This document shows positions 17,573 through 28,500 of a stretch of 64,000 bases of DNA, piece by piece. A program made the position numbers and the translations under genes. Position 1 is the stretch's first letter; every line of letters begins with the position of its first letter. Below the pieces are notes generated by a model that did no database searches, was not told the DNA's origin, and was given only the letters and a program-made list of their open reading frames with translations. The DNA is from Clostridiales bacterium PH28_bin88 (GTDB lineage Bacteria > Bacillota > PH28-bin88): positions 1-64,000 of the forward strand of contig LAKY01000055.1 in the NCBI GenBank assembly GCA_000987045.1, written 5' to 3'.

Positions 17573-18877
17573 TTAAGACCCCGACTTCCGCAGGTCAATA
17601 ACCCGTTTGGCCTTACCCTCACTACGGGCCAGGGTCCTGGGCTCGACCAGGCTGACCTTGGCGCTGATGGACAAGACGCTCTGCAGTTTGTGCTTGATCC
17701 GGCGCTCCAGGTGCTCCAGTTCTTTAAACCGGTCGGTAAACCACGCCTCGGCCATCTCCACCTGTACCTCCAGTTCATCCAGGAACCCCTTGCGGGAAAC
17801 GATCAACTGGTAGTGGGGGGCCACCCCGTCGATCTCTACCAGCACGCTTTCGATCTGGGAAGGGAACACGTTTACCCCCCGGATGACCAGCATATCGTCG
17901 GTGCGTCCCGTGGGTTTACTCATGCGGGCGGTGGTACGCCCGCACCGGCAGGGTTCAGGGTTCAACCGGGTGATGTCTTTAGTCCGGTAACGGATTACCG
18001 GCAGGGCCTCCTTGGTAAGGCTGGTCAGCACCAGTTCCCCGTACTCCCCGTAGGGCAGGGGTTCGCCGGTGGCAGGGTCCACGATTTCCGCGATGAAGTG
18101 GTCTTCGTTGATGTGCATGCCGTCCTGGAACTGGCACTCACCGGACACCCCTGGTCCGATAACCTCACTCAGCCCGTAATTATCGGTGGCCAGGAAATCC
18201 CAGCGGCGCTCCAGCTCCCGCCGCATCTCCTCGGTATGGCCCTCGCCCCCGAATAATCCCACCCGCACCGGCAGTTTGGCCGGGTTAACCCCCACCTGCT
18301 CCGCCACCTCTGCCAGGTACATGGCGTAAGAGGGAGTACCGATCAGCGCGGTGGTCCCAAAGTCCTGCATCAGCATGATCTGCTTCTCGCTGTTCCCGCC
18401 GGAAGCTGGCACCACGGTGGCGCCCACCCGCTCCAGGCCATAGTGCAGCCCGAAGGCGCCGGTGAACAGGCCGTAGCCGAAGCAAACCTGGGCCACGTCT
18501 TCCGGGGTAACCCCGGCCAGGGTGACAATCCGGGCAATGAGTTCCGCCCAGGTGTCGATGTCATTTTTGGTGTACCCCACTACCGTGGGTTTGCCGGTGG
18601 TACCGGAAGAGGCATGTACCCGCACCACCTCTTTGATGGGCACTGCGAACAGGCCGTAGGGGTAGTTCTGTCGCAGATCGTCCTTGACGGTGAAGGGCAA
18701 GCGCCTCAGGTCATCAATGCTTTGAATATCTTCAGGCTTGACCCCCGCCCCGTCCAGGGTCTGGCGGTAGTAGGGTACGTGCTCGTAAACCCGCCGCACC
18801 GTTTCCCTGAGCCGGGCCGCCTGCAGGGCTTCCAGGTCCTCGCGGTGCATACACTCGTGGCGCTCATCCCAGATCAT
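17573..18877 (-). CDS. paaK: phenylacetate-CoA ligase
   Basis: 434 residues, adenylate-forming family. The ATP motif is [30 protein letters not shown] and the C-terminal hinge with [18 protein letters not shown] are as in PaaK. It joins phenylacetate (or another aryl acid) to CoA with ATP. Next to iorAB it either recovers free aryl acids or runs in reverse to make ATP from aryl-acetyl-CoA in peptide fermentation. The ATG at 18877 overlaps the stop of the truncated symporter gene (ATGA), so translation may depend on ribosomes finishing that fragment; the nearest ribosome site (AAGGA) is about 12 bases away. Confidence 0.94.
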   Translation of the reverse strand: MIWDERHECMHREDLEALQAARLRETVRRVYEHVPYYRQTLDGAGVKPEDIQSIDDLRRLPFTVKDDLRQNYPYGLFAVPIKEVVRVHASSGTTGKPTVVGYTKNDIDTWAELIARIVTLAGVTPEDVAQVCFGYGLFTGAFGLHYGLERVGATVVPASGGNSEKQIMLMQDFGTTALIGTPSYAMYLAEVAEQVGVNPAKLPVRVGLFGGEGHTEEMRRELERRWDFLATDNYGLSEVIGPGVSGECQFQDGMHINEDHFIAEIVDPATGEPLPYGEYGELVLTSLTKEALPVIRYRTKDITRLNPEPCRCGRTTARMSKPTGRTDDMLVIRGVNVFPSQIESVLVEIDGVAPHYQLIVSRKGFLDELEVQVEMAEAWFTDRFKELEHLERRIKHKLQSVLSISAKVSLVEPRTLARSEGKAKRVIDLRKSGS

Positions 18878-19272
18878 TCGGTCACCAATCCTTCTTTGGT
18901 AAACTTGACGATCTTCATGGCCCTGCTGTCGTAGCGGGCCGCCAGGAACTCGGGCATGGTCATCGCGTGCAGCCGGGTGGTCATGGTCCTGGTCCGGCGG
19001 GCCAGTACCAGCCACGCGAGGAAGGTCCCAATGAGGGTATTGCCCGCCACGATCCACAGGGAGGAGAGGCCGAAACCCCAGCCCACTTTTCCCGCGTAAC
19101 CAATAAATAATACGGCCGAGAAATACGTCGTGCCGTACGCGAAGGCGGACACCCAGGGGCCGATAGACCGGTTGCCCAGGAAGAAATCACCGACTGTCCG
19201 CGTCTTTTTCATACTGAAGTAACCGATGGCCAGCATCACAAAAACATAAACCAATACCACTAGAGCTTTCAT
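18874..19272 (-). pseudogene. truncated sodium:solute symporter (SSS family)
   Basis: 132 residues covering only the N-terminal quarter of a symporter of about 500 residues. The first spans, [24 protein letters not shown] and [13 protein letters not shown] are recognisable SSS features (compare the complete symporter at 49449-51017). After RAMKIV the sequence turns into [10 protein letters not shown] and stops, with the remaining spans missing, which looks like an internal in-frame deletion. The stop overlaps the paaK start by four bases. The reading frame is intact, so the fragment may still be translated and serve only to couple paaK translation. A transport function is very unlikely. Confidence 0.75.
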
Positions 19273-19389
19273 TTCCTACCATCCTTCCGTCCTGGCATGT
19301 TGGTACAGTGAAAAGGAATACATTGTTCATTATTCGAGGTATCTTGAAAAAATCCTTCCACGTTGTTCCGGATTGGAACGCCGATGCCT

Positions 19390-20772
19390 CTATACAGTAT
19401 TTTTCTCCAGCCATGCGCGGCCGTGGTTGATGGACTGGCGGACGGCATCGGGTGCCGGCCCGCCCGGCAGGGAACGCCGGGCCACACAGGCTTCCACAGA
19501 GATGGCACGGAAGACATCCTCTTCAAAGGCGGGGGCAAACTGCCGGTACTGGTCCAGGCTGATTTCCTGCAGGTCTTTCCCCTCCTTGAGGCAGTACAGA
19601 ACCAGTTGTCCCACCACGGCGTGAGCCTCCCGGAAGGGGACGCCCTTTTTGGCCAGGTAGTCGGCCACGTCGGTGGCGTTGGTGAATCCTCCCTTGGCCC
19701 CCCTGTACATGACCTCGTTTTTCACCCGCAGGGTCTTCAGCATGGGAGTAAAGGTGACCAGGCACTTCTGGACCGTATCCACAGCGTCAAAGAGGGCCTC
19801 TTTGTCCTCCTGCATGTCCTTGTTGTAGGCCAGGGGCAGGGACTTCATCACCGTCAGGAGGGCCATCAGGCTGCCGTACACCCGGCCGGTCTTCCCTCGC
19901 ACCAGCTCCGCCACGTCCGGGTTTTTCTTCTGGGGCATGATGGAGCTGCCGGTGCTGAAGGCGTCGTCCATTTCGACGAAGCGGAACTCGTCGCTGGACC
20001 ACAGTACCAGTTCCTCGCAGAAACGGGAGAGGTGCATCATGATGAGGGAAGCCGCGGCGGTAAATTCAATGGCAAAGTCCCGGTCGCTCACCGCATCCAG
20101 GCTGTTTTCGCTGATGGCGGCAAAGCCCAACTCCCGGGCGACCATCTCCCGGTCCAGGGGGAAGGTGGTCCCCGCCAGCGCCCCGGACCCCAGGGGCATC
20201 ACGTCGGTACGGCGGAAACAGTCCTGCAGGCGCTCCATATCCCGCCGGAACATCTGGAAGTAGGCCATCAGGTGGTGAGCCAGGGTTACCGGCTGGGCTT
20301 TTTGCAGGTGGGTATATCCCGGCATGATGGTATCCAGGTGTTGCTCCGCCAGATCCAAGATCACCCGCTGTAAACCAGCGAGGAGCCTTTGGGTGGCCCG
20401 GATCTCCTCCTTCATGTACATGCGCACGTCCAGGGCCACCTGGTCGTTCCGGCTCCTGGCGGTGTGCAGCTTTTTGCCCACTTCCCCGATCCGCCGGGTG
20501 AGCAGGGTTTCAATGTTCATGTGAATATCCTCGGCGTCAACGGAAAACTGCACTCCGCCCCCTTCGATGTCAGCGAGGATCCCCTCCAGGCCGGCGATGA
20601 TCTGCTCCGCCTCTTCCAGGGAGATGATGCCGCACTCGCCCAGCATCCGGGCGTGGGCCTGGCTGCCCCGGATATCCTGGCGGTACAGCCGCCGGTCGAA
20701 GGAAATGGAGGAATGGAAGTCCTCCACCAGCCTATCAGTACTCTTCTCAAACCGACCGCCCCAAAGCTTCAC
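19390..20772 (-). CDS. argH: argininosuccinate lyase
   Basis: 460 residues. It splits argininosuccinate into arginine and fumarate, the last step of arginine synthesis. The fumarase/lyase signature GSSIMPQKKNPD is present, together with LWGGRFEKSTDRLVEDF at the start and TARSRNDQVALDVR. The GTG at 20772 is chosen: AGGAGG lies nine bases before it and it yields the standard M-K-L-W-G-G-R-F start, while the frame itself runs to 20829. It is separated from argG by three genes unrelated to arginine (coiled-coil, thioredoxin, CcdA-like). Confidence 0.96.
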   Translation of the reverse strand: MKLWGGRFEKSTDRLVEDFHSSISFDRRLYRQDIRGSQAHARMLGECGIISLEEAEQIIAGLEGILADIEGGGVQFSVDAEDIHMNIETLLTRRIGEVGKKLHTARSRNDQVALDVRMYMKEEIRATQRLLAGLQRVILDLAEQHLDTIMPGYTHLQKAQPVTLAHHLMAYFQMFRRDMERLQDCFRRTDVMPLGSGALAGTTFPLDREMVARELGFAAISENSLDAVSDRDFAIEFTAAASLIMMHLSRFCEELVLWSSDEFRFVEMDDAFSTGSSIMPQKKNPDVAELVRGKTGRVYGSLMALLTVMKSLPLAYNKDMQEDKEALFDAVDTVQKCLVTFTPMLKTLRVKNEVMYRGAKGGFTNATDVADYLAKKGVPFREAHAVVGQLVLYCLKEGKDLQEISLDQYRQFAPAFEEDVFRAISVEACVARRSLPGGPAPDAVRQSINHGRAWLEKNTV

Positions 20773-20813
20773 GGCCTTTAACCTCCTATTTATGTTAACT
20801 ATTAATCTATGGA

Positions 20814-21500
20814 TTACCAGGTCACCCATGCCAGGATGTACAGGCCCACGCCGATAAGGACAGTGCCGCTGCCGTAGGTGATATACTGGCTGAAACGCCG
20901 GAACGCCACCAACCCCTTCAGGGCGGCGGTAAACGTACCTACCACCAAAAGGGGAAGGCCGTGGCCCAGGCCATAGGCGAAAAGCAGGCTCCCACCGTAG
21001 GCCAGGTCGCCCTGGCCTGCCACATAGATCATGATCACAGCCAGGACCGGTGTGGCACAGGGGGAGGCCACCAGCCCAAAGAATAGCCCCACCAAAAAAG
21101 CGCCCCCCAGACCACCGGCCCGTGCCGGCATGGACTTGAGGCCAGGCAGGTTAAAGCGGAAAACCCCCAGAAGGTGCAGTCCCATCACAATGGCCACCGC
21201 CGCCATCAGGTAGTACCAGCCCCGGCCGATCTGCCCGAATACTTTTCCAAAGGCAGCCGCCGCCACTCCCAGGACGGCAAAAGTCACCGCCAACCCCAGG
21301 ACAAAGGTCGCGGAAAGAAGCATGCCCCTCGCCCTGGAGGCTTCCCCGTAGCCCCCGATGTATCCCATCATCACCGGGATCATGGAGAGGATGCACGGGC
21401 TCAGGCTGGTCAAGAGGCCGCCGGAGAAAACAAGGACATAAACCAGGGGTGACCGGCCGGTAACCGCCTGGGGGAGTATTTCGTTAAAGAAGGTTTCCAT
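20814..21500 (-). CDS. CcdA/DsbD-like thiol-disulfide transporter
   Basis: 228 residues with about six spans. The two conserved cysteines of the CcdA/DsbD membrane domain sit in matching contexts, TSLSPCILSMIP and VASPCATPVLAV. Such proteins carry electrons from cytoplasmic thioredoxin across the membrane to extracytoplasmic thioredoxin-fold partners. The gene immediately upstream encodes exactly such a partner, a membrane-anchored thioredoxin with a probable selenocysteine, 30 bases away. The ATG at 21500 is preferred to a GTG at 21509. Whether the pair serves cytochrome c maturation or another redox target cannot be told here. Confidence 0.88.
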   Translation of the reverse strand: METFFNEILPQAVTGRSPLVYVLVFSGGLLTSLSPCILSMIPVMMGYIGGYGEASRARGMLLSATFVLGLAVTFAVLGVAAAAFGKVFGQIGRGWYYLMAAVAIVMGLHLLGVFRFNLPGLKSMPARAGGLGGAFLVGLFFGLVASPCATPVLAVIMIYVAGQGDLAYGGSLLFAYGLGHGLPLLVVGTFTAALKGLVAFRRFSQYITYGSGTVLIGVGLYILAWVTW

Positions 21501-21530
21501 TACCGCCACCCCGCTGCTTATGTAAACTTC

Positions 21531-21986
21531 TCACGATCTTTTTCTCTTTTCCTCGGCTCGCAGCAGGTTCTTCAAGTAGGTGTCCATCTCCTGCCGGGAC
21601 TTATACCCCACGTCCTTGGCTACCGCCTTACCGGTGCCGTCCAGGAAGAAAAAGGCCGGGATGTAATACACGTCGTATTCAACCGCCAGTTGTTTGCCTT
21701 CCGGGGTGTCCAGGTCTACAATCACAAATTCCACCTTACCAGCGTATTCGTTTTCCAGAGCCAGCACCACGGGCTCCATTGCTCTACAGGTCCCTCACCA
21801 CCTGGCGTAGAACTCCAGGAACACGGGCCTTCCCGCAGTCCGGGCCGCCTGGAGGGCCTGCGCCGGCCTTTCCGTCACCTTGAACTCGGTAACGTTATTC
21901 CGGGCGAAGGGTAGGCGGGGCCAGACCAGCACCGCTGCCACCAGTACCAGCACCACCGCCAGAATTGTTTTTCCGCGCCGATCCAT
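21531..21986 (-). CDS. membrane-anchored selenocysteine thioredoxin (in-frame UGA)
   Basis: Read through one TGA this is a 151-residue thioredoxin-fold protein. Residues 7-23 form a membrane anchor. Residues 55-67 read PVFLEFYARW-U-GTC, with the TGA (21797-21795) at residue 64 in the place of the first cysteine of the W-C-x-x-C redox motif. The frame continues without a break into RAMEPVVLALENEYAGKVEF, then VDLDTPEGKQLA and the cis-proline region YYIPAFFFLDGTG, all typical thioredoxin. The TGA therefore probably encodes selenocysteine. A stem-loop suited to a bacterial SECIS follows. The ATG at 21986 has GGAGGTGA before it. A simple nonsense mutation is the alternative, but it would have to fall by chance on the catalytic cysteine codon. 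Confidence 0.8.
21757..21777 (-). promoter_or_regulatory. candidate bacterial SECIS element
   Basis: Starting 17 bases after the UGA, GGAGCC pairs with GGCTCT around the 9-base loop CGTGGTGCT, which contains the G-U-rich sequence expected for SelB recognition. A competing stem, AGAGC with GCTCT, begins 9 bases after the UGA. The distance fits the bacterial rule of an apical loop roughly 16-37 bases downstream. Confidence 0.5.
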
Positions 21987-22074
21987 CGATTTCACCTCCG
22001 GGGTTCTAACCTTAGTTGGCTGGAACGGGTGCTCCAGGTGATGATAGTATACAATAATCGTTCTCAAATAGCCA

Positions 22075-22105
22075 GGGGCCGCCAAGGTCATCTCCTCGCG
22101 GCCCC
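22075..22105. repeat. 8-bp GC-rich hairpin after coiled-coil gene
   Basis: GGGGCCGC pairs with GCGGCCCC over a 15-base loop. On the minus strand it lies 18 bases after the coiled-coil stop, with no clear T-run, so it could be a weak terminator or a processing site ahead of the thioredoxin gene. Confidence 0.45.
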
Positions 22106-22123
22106 GATAAGTTTTTTCTCAGG

Positions 22124-22480
22124 TCACCCCGTCACCAGGCGCTCCAACCTGGCTACCCTTTCCTCCAGGGATTGGCACTTGGCATGCAGTTCCGTAATGC
22201 TTTGATCGTACTTCCGGTCAACTGCATCCAGCTTATTGAGGGCATAGTTCATCTTTTCATTCAGGGTACTAAGGCCCTCCGCCAAAAGCTGGATGGAGGT
22301 TTGGTTGGCTTCACCCAACAGGCGGGCGGCCTTAGCTTCCTCCCGGGCGGCCTTAGCTTCCTCCCGGGCGGCCTTCGCTTCCGTCTTGGCTTCCTCCGCG
22401 ACCTGGACCGCTTTCAAGGTGTTAGCGGCTACCACGTCCAGCATCTTGACGATATGGTCAAGTTTCTCTTCCGGTGACAT
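22124..22480 (-). CDS. coiled-coil protein, unknown function
   Basis: 118 residues, almost wholly helical and charged. Residues about 28-55 are repeats of the type EAKAARE; the rest (LNEKMNYALNKLDAVDRKYDQ, SLEERVARLERL) keeps heptad spacing. No catalytic motif or membrane span. The ATG at 22480 follows GGGGGGTGG by four bases; the frame runs to 22516. It lies between argG and the selenothioredoxin gene. Proteins of this type (short coiled coils with a DUF-like leucine zipper) are common in Desulfotomaculum-type genomes and have no assigned role. Confidence 0.6.
   Translation of the reverse strand: MSPEEKLDHIVKMLDVVAANTLKAVQVAEEAKTEAKAAREEAKAAREEAKAARLLGEANQTSIQLLAEGLSTLNEKMNYALNKLDAVDRKYDQSITELHAKCQSLEERVARLERLVTG
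22324..22386. repeat. 21-bp tandem repeat inside coiled-coil gene
   Basis: Two identical 21-base units beginning GGGCGGCCTTAGCTTCC, and a third diverged copy, encode the seven-residue EAKAARE repeats. One heptad per unit means copy-number changes would keep both frame and coiled-coil phase. Confidence 0.75.
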
Positions 22481-22584
22481 TAATCCACCCCCCGGCGATA
22501 CCCCGTACAAGCACACAGGGCTGTTACTTATCCATTCAACAGTGATGCGTAAAATCCTCCATGGGAGGCGGGATTATATCCCAT

Positions 22585-23790
<1,206 letters not shown>

Positions 23791-23830
23791 GTTGATTGCT
23801 CCCTCCGTTAACATAATGTTTCCTGCCGGG

Positions 23831-24277
23831 TTAACCGGTAGGTATCTTCTGATATTTGTCCAGGAAACCCTGAATAGTCTTAATGGCCGCTTCCAGGTGT
23901 TCCTGCCGCACCAGCAGGTGGTCCCGGGAATAGGCGGAAATCACCCCGCACGGGATCCGCTGCTGGGCCAGCACCCCGGTGATGGCCGCCAGGAAACCCA
24001 CCACCGACCACTCCAGCACCACGTCCATGGTGATCAACCGGTAGCCGTGCTGTACCTTGCGGCTGGTAAAGCCCGCCATGATGCTTTCCCACCCTTTTTC
24101 CGTCATTACCAGGGTGAGTTCCTCCGGATCCAGGCATGCGCTGATAAACCCGGGGGCCTGTTTCAGCTTATCCAGTACCCCCGGCCATTCATCCGGCGGC
24201 AAACCGATAATGGCCAGCGCCTCGTCATGAATACCGATGCCGGTCTCGGAAAGCAACTTCGCCAGTTCCTGCGCCAT
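23831..24277 (-). CDS. ACT-domain protein in the arginine cluster
   Basis: 148 residues. The C-terminal half (about 70-145, from [33 protein letters not shown] onward, key residues G-x-L-A around 79-83) has the beta-alpha-beta-beta-alpha-beta pattern of ACT amino-acid-binding domains, with an N-terminal helix pair ([22 protein letters not shown]). No catalytic domain. The ATG at 24277 has GGAGG nine bases upstream. Its place between argF and argG in the operon suggests a small amino-acid sensor for arginine or aspartate flux. That role is inferred from context only. Confidence 0.7.
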   Translation of the reverse strand: MAQELAKLLSETGIGIHDEALAIIGLPPDEWPGVLDKLKQAPGFISACLDPEELTLVMTEKGWESIMAGFTSRKVQHGYRLITMDVVLEWSVVGFLAAITGVLAQQRIPCGVISAYSRDHLLVRQEHLEAAIKTIQGFLDKYQKIPTG

Positions 24278-24341
24278 CCTTCTATACCTCCCCGTTAAAG
24301 CGTAATGCAAAGTCCTTCCGTCCCGGTTTACCGATTGGGAT

Positions 24342-24468
24342 AAAGCGCTGTCAGAAACGAGCGTGGCGCGGAAGGCGGGGATGCGAGGGGCGGAACGTAC
24401 TGGGGTGGTACGTGAGCACCCGAGCAGCCCCGCCTGACAAAGCCAGGCGAAGTTTATCACAGCGCTTT
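24342..24468. repeat. nested inverted-repeat element between argF and ACT gene
   Basis: Three concentric perfect pairings: AAAGCGCTGT (24342-24351) with ACAGCGCTTT (24459-24468), AGGCGGGG (24373-24380) with CCCCGCCT (24428-24435), and ACGTAC-tggggtg-GTACGT (24395-24413). The 127-base fold starts five bases after the argF stop. No ORF. It looks like a REP/MITE-type element or an RNA processing or stability element in the operon transcript. Confidence 0.7.
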
Positions 24469-24472
24469 CGGG

Positions 24473-25420
24473 TTAGATTAGCAGGGCCATAATAGCCTTC
24501 TGGACATGCAGGCGGTTTTCGGCCTCTTCAAACACTACCGAGTTAGGGCCGTCAATCACATCCGAGGTGACCTCCAGGTTCCGGTAAGCGGGGAGGCAGT
24601 GAAGGAAGATGAAGTCCGATCGTGCCGCTTTCACCAGGCCCGCGTTCACCTGGTAAGGGGCGAAGATTTTTGCCCGTTCCGCTTTTTCCGTTTCCTGTCC
24701 CATGCTGGCCCATACGTCAGTATACACCACGTCAGCGGCGGTTACCGCCTCTACCGGATCGCTGGTAACGGTCACAGTGGCCCCGGTACCTGCGGCCGCC
24801 TCCCGCGCCCGGAGGGTGATCTCCTCCTTGGGGGCGTAACCCGGCGGCGTGGCCACCACCACATGCATGCCCACCTTGGCCCCACCCAGCATCAGGGAAT
24901 GAGCCACGTTGTTGCCGTCTCCCACATAGGCCAATTTCAGTCCCGCCAGCCACCCTTTCTTTTCCTTGATGGTCAAAAGGTCTGCCAGTGCCTGGCAGGG
25001 ATGCAGGAGATCGGTCAACCCATTGATGATGGGGATTCCGGCGTGAGCGGCCAGCTCCTGCACGTCCTCATGAGCGTAGGTCCGGATCATGATGCCGTCC
25101 AGGTAACGAGCCAGCACCCGGCCGGTGTCCGCAATGGTCTCACCCCGGCCCAGTTGCAGGTCACTGCTGCTGAGGAAAAGGGGATACCCCCCCAACTGGT
25201 ACATGCCCACCTCGAAAGAGACGCGGGTGCGGGTAGAGGATTTCTGGAAAATCATGCCCAGGGTTTTTCCCGCCAGCAGCGGGTGGGGTTCGCCCCGCTG
25301 CTGCAGTTCCTTCAACGACGCCGCCACGTCCAGCAGGTAGTTGATCTCGTCCGGGGTGTAATCGTAGAGGCTTAAGAAATCCCGTCCCTTGAACTCTTCC
25401 TTGCGTGACAAAATATCCAT
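24473..25420 (-). CDS. argF: ornithine carbamoyltransferase
   Basis: 315 residues. It makes citrulline from ornithine and carbamoyl phosphate. The carbamoyl-phosphate motif SSTRTRVSFE, the HPCQ motif (LLHPCQALADLLT) and the ornithine-loop HCLPAYR are all present and identical to the family patterns. It lies directly downstream of carAB, which supplies carbamoyl phosphate. Confidence 0.97.
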   Translation of the reverse strand: MDILSRKEEFKGRDFLSLYDYTPDEINYLLDVAASLKELQQRGEPHPLLAGKTLGMIFQKSSTRTRVSFEVGMYQLGGYPLFLSSSDLQLGRGETIADTGRVLARYLDGIMIRTYAHEDVQELAAHAGIPIINGLTDLLHPCQALADLLTIKEKKGWLAGLKLAYVGDGNNVAHSLMLGGAKVGMHVVVATPPGYAPKEEITLRAREAAAGTGATVTVTSDPVEAVTAADVVYTDVWASMGQETEKAERAKIFAPYQVNAGLVKAARSDFIFLHCLPAYRNLEVTSDVIDGPNSVVFEEAENRLHVQKAIMALLI

Positions 25421-25440
25421 ATGTTTTCCCTCCCTTTTTG

Positions 25441-25533
25441 TACTACTCAGGAGTCAGGAGTCAGTATGAGAGAATGGTTTGTCGTCTCCAAGTATTTTGA
25501 ATTCTGACTACTGCCCTGAATACCTGAATAGTA
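25441..25533. repeat. dispersed intergenic repeat, copy B
   Basis: A 93-base copy sharing the ordered blocks ACTCAGGAGTCAG, AGAGAATGGTTTGTCGTCTC, TTGAATTCTGA and CCTGAATAGTA with copy A at 5149-5296. It sits inside the operon between carB and argF and has no reading frame. Confidence 0.7.
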
Positions 25534-25590
25534 ACCCCTTTTTTAAATTATATAGTGCAAACCTCATGAACCCGTTGATGGGTCAGGCCA

Positions 25591-28500
25591 CTAGCCAACC
25601 AGTTCACTGCTCGCGGTCTCCCTGTCCTTGCCGCCGGCGGGGTGTGTCCGGAGGTAATCCTGCAGGGCGCCGCAACCGGATTCCCAGCCCAACCGGGTGG
25701 AGCGAATGGCCGCTGCCAGGGCCCGGGCGGTATCCAGAGAAGTCAGGCAGGGGACCCGGTAGTCGGTGGCCGCCCGCCGCAGGCGGAAACCGTGCCTTTC
25801 GGGGATTTTGCCCCGGGTAGGGGTATTGATCACCAGGGCAATCTTCCCTTCCTTGAGAGCCCCCACGATGTCCTCCAGCCCGTCTTCCGACAGGCTCGCC
25901 ACCTCGGAGGGGACCCCGGCCTGGCGCAAGTACCGGTGGGTCTCACCGGTTGCTACAATCCGGTAGCCCAGGTCCTGGTACTGCCGGATGATGGGCACCG
26001 CCTCCGCCCGGTCTTTCTCCGCCAGGGAAACCAGCACCTGGCCCCGGTCCGCCACCTCCAACCCGGAGGCGACCATGGCCTTGTACAGGGCGCAGGCAAA
26101 GCCGCCGTCCACTCCCATCACCTCACCGGTTGACTTCATCTCCGGTCCAAGGGAGACTTCCACCCGGTTGAGTTTCTCGAAGGAGAATACCGGCGCCTTC
26201 ACGGTGACGTACGGCGGCGCCGGCCAGAGGCCGTCCTGGTAACCGAGGTCCGCCAGGGTTTTACCCAGCATCACCCGGGTAGCCACCTTGACCATGGGCA
26301 CCCCGGTCACCTTGCTTAAAATGGGTACGGTGCGGGAGGCCCTGGGGTTAACCTCCAGGACGTAAACCCGGCCCCGCTCTACCACAAACTGGATGTTGAT
26401 CAGCCCTTTGACAGAGAGGGCCGCGGAGATCCGCCTGGTGTAGTCCACAATCTGGTCGATTTCTTCTGGAGCCAGGTTTTGGGGCGGGTAGACCGCCATG
26501 CTGTCCCCCGAATGGACCCCCGCCCGTTCCACGTGCTCCATGATACCCGGGATGAGGGTGGCTTCGCCGTCGCAGAGGGCGTCCACCTCCACCTCCCTGC
26601 CCTGGATGTACCGATCGATAAGGACGGGGTGCTTGGGGGAAACCCTGACCGCCGTTTTCATGTAGGTCTCCAGGTCCGCCTGGTTATACACCACCTCCAT
26701 GGCCCGGCCGCCGATCACATAGGAAGGCCGGACCAGCACGGGGAAACCCAGCTCCGAGGCTGCTGCCGCCGCCTCCTCCGCCGTAGTGGCGGCACGCCCC
26801 TCGGACTGGGGGATTGACAACCGCCTCAGGAGCGCCTCAAACTTTTTACGGTCCTCCGCCGCATCGATGGACTCCACCGGTGTCCCCAGCACCGGCACCC
26901 CGTGCTCGGCCAGGCCTGCCGCCAGGTTGATGGCGGTCTGGCCGCCGAACTGCACCACCACACCATCCGGCTGTTCCTGGTCGATCACATTCAGCACGTC
27001 TTCCAGGGTGAGGGGCTCGAAATACAGCTTATCGGAGGTGTCGAAGTCGGTGCTGACCGTCTCCGGGTTGTTGTTGATGATGATGGATTCCACCCCCGCC
27101 TCCCGCAGGGCCAGCACCGAGTGGACAGAGCAGTAGTCGAACTCGATGCCCTGACCGATGCGGATGGGCCCGGACCCCAGCACCACCACCTTGGGCCGGT
27201 CGGAGACGGTTACCTCGTTCTCGTCCTCGTAAGCGGAGTAGTAGTAGGGGGTTACCGCCTCGAACTCCGCCGCGCAGGTGTCGACCATCTTGTAGACCGG
27301 GGTAATGCCATACTTCTTGCGCAGGTAACGGACGGTCTGGGTGCTCTTCCCCACCAGCTTGGCGATCTGGTAGTCGGAAAAGCCCATCAGTTTGGTTTCC
27401 TTTAACAGGCTGCTGGTCAGGGGGCGCTGGGTCAGCTTGCTTTCCTGGTCCACCAGCCGCTTGACCTGAACCAGGAACCAGGGGTCGATCCCGGTGAGGT
27501 GGGTTACCTCGGACACCGTCCAGGCCCGGCGAAAGGCCTCGGCAATGACGAACAGCCGCTCGTCATCGGGATGGGAGAGCTTATGCTCGATCTCCATCTC
27601 CGACCACAAGACCGAATCCGGTACCCGCAGGCCGTAAACCCCGATCTCCAGGGAGCGCACCGCCTTTAAGAGGGCCGCCTGGAAGGTCCGGTCGATGGCC
27701 ATCACCTCACCGGTAGCCTTCATCTGGGTGCCCAGTCCCCGGTCGGCGGCCACAAACTTGTCGAAGGGCCAGCGGGGGATCTTCACCACCACATAATCCA
27801 GGGTAGGCTCGAAACAAGCGGTAGTCTTTCCCGTCACCGGGTTCCGGATCTCGTCCAGGGTAAGGCCCACGGCGATTTTGGCCGCCACCTTGGCGATCGG
27901 GTAGCCTGTCGCTTTGGAGGCCAGGGCGCTGGACCGGCTGACCCGGGGGTTGACCTCGATCACGTAGTACTGCATGCTCCTGGGGTCCAGGGCGAACTGT
28001 ACGTTGCAGCCGCCCTCCACCTTTAAGGCCCGGATGATCCTCAAGGCAGCGGTCCTCAGCATCTGGTACTCCCGGTCCGCCAGGGTCTGGGACGGGGCCA
28101 CCACGATGCTGTCGCCGGTATGGATACCCACCGGGTCAAAGTTCTCCATATTACAGATGGTGATGCAGTTGTCCCGGGAATCCCTCATTACCTCGTACTC
28201 GATTTCTTTCCAGCCTGCCACGCTGCGCTCCAAAAGCACCTGCCCGATCAGGCTGGCCTTGAGCCCCCTGGTGGCAATAGCGGCCAACTGTTGAGGGTTG
28301 TGGGCGATACCGCCTCCGGTACCTCCCAGGGTATAGGCGGGACGCACGATGACCGGGTAACCGATACGGCCGGCGAAGGAAAGGGCCTCCTCCAGGTCGC
28401 TGACGATGGCGCTTTCCGGAATGGGCTCGCCGATGGAGAGCATGGTTTCCTTGAACAGTTCCCGGTCTTCCGCCCGCCGGATGGAATCTACCGAGGTGCC

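Noticed and set aside
19363-20373. Plus-strand frame of 336 codons opposite argH
   Set aside because: Antisense to a full-length argininosuccinate lyase; no ribosome site and no recognisable domain.
20814-21797. Two separate short genes in place of one thioredoxin (98 and 82 codons)
   Set aside because: They share one frame, are separated only by a TGA at the catalytic cysteine position, and the second would start inside the thioredoxin active-site helix.
22324-22386. Possible CRISPR-like direct repeats
   Set aside because: Units are 21 bp in direct tandem with no spacers and encode heptads of a coiled coil.
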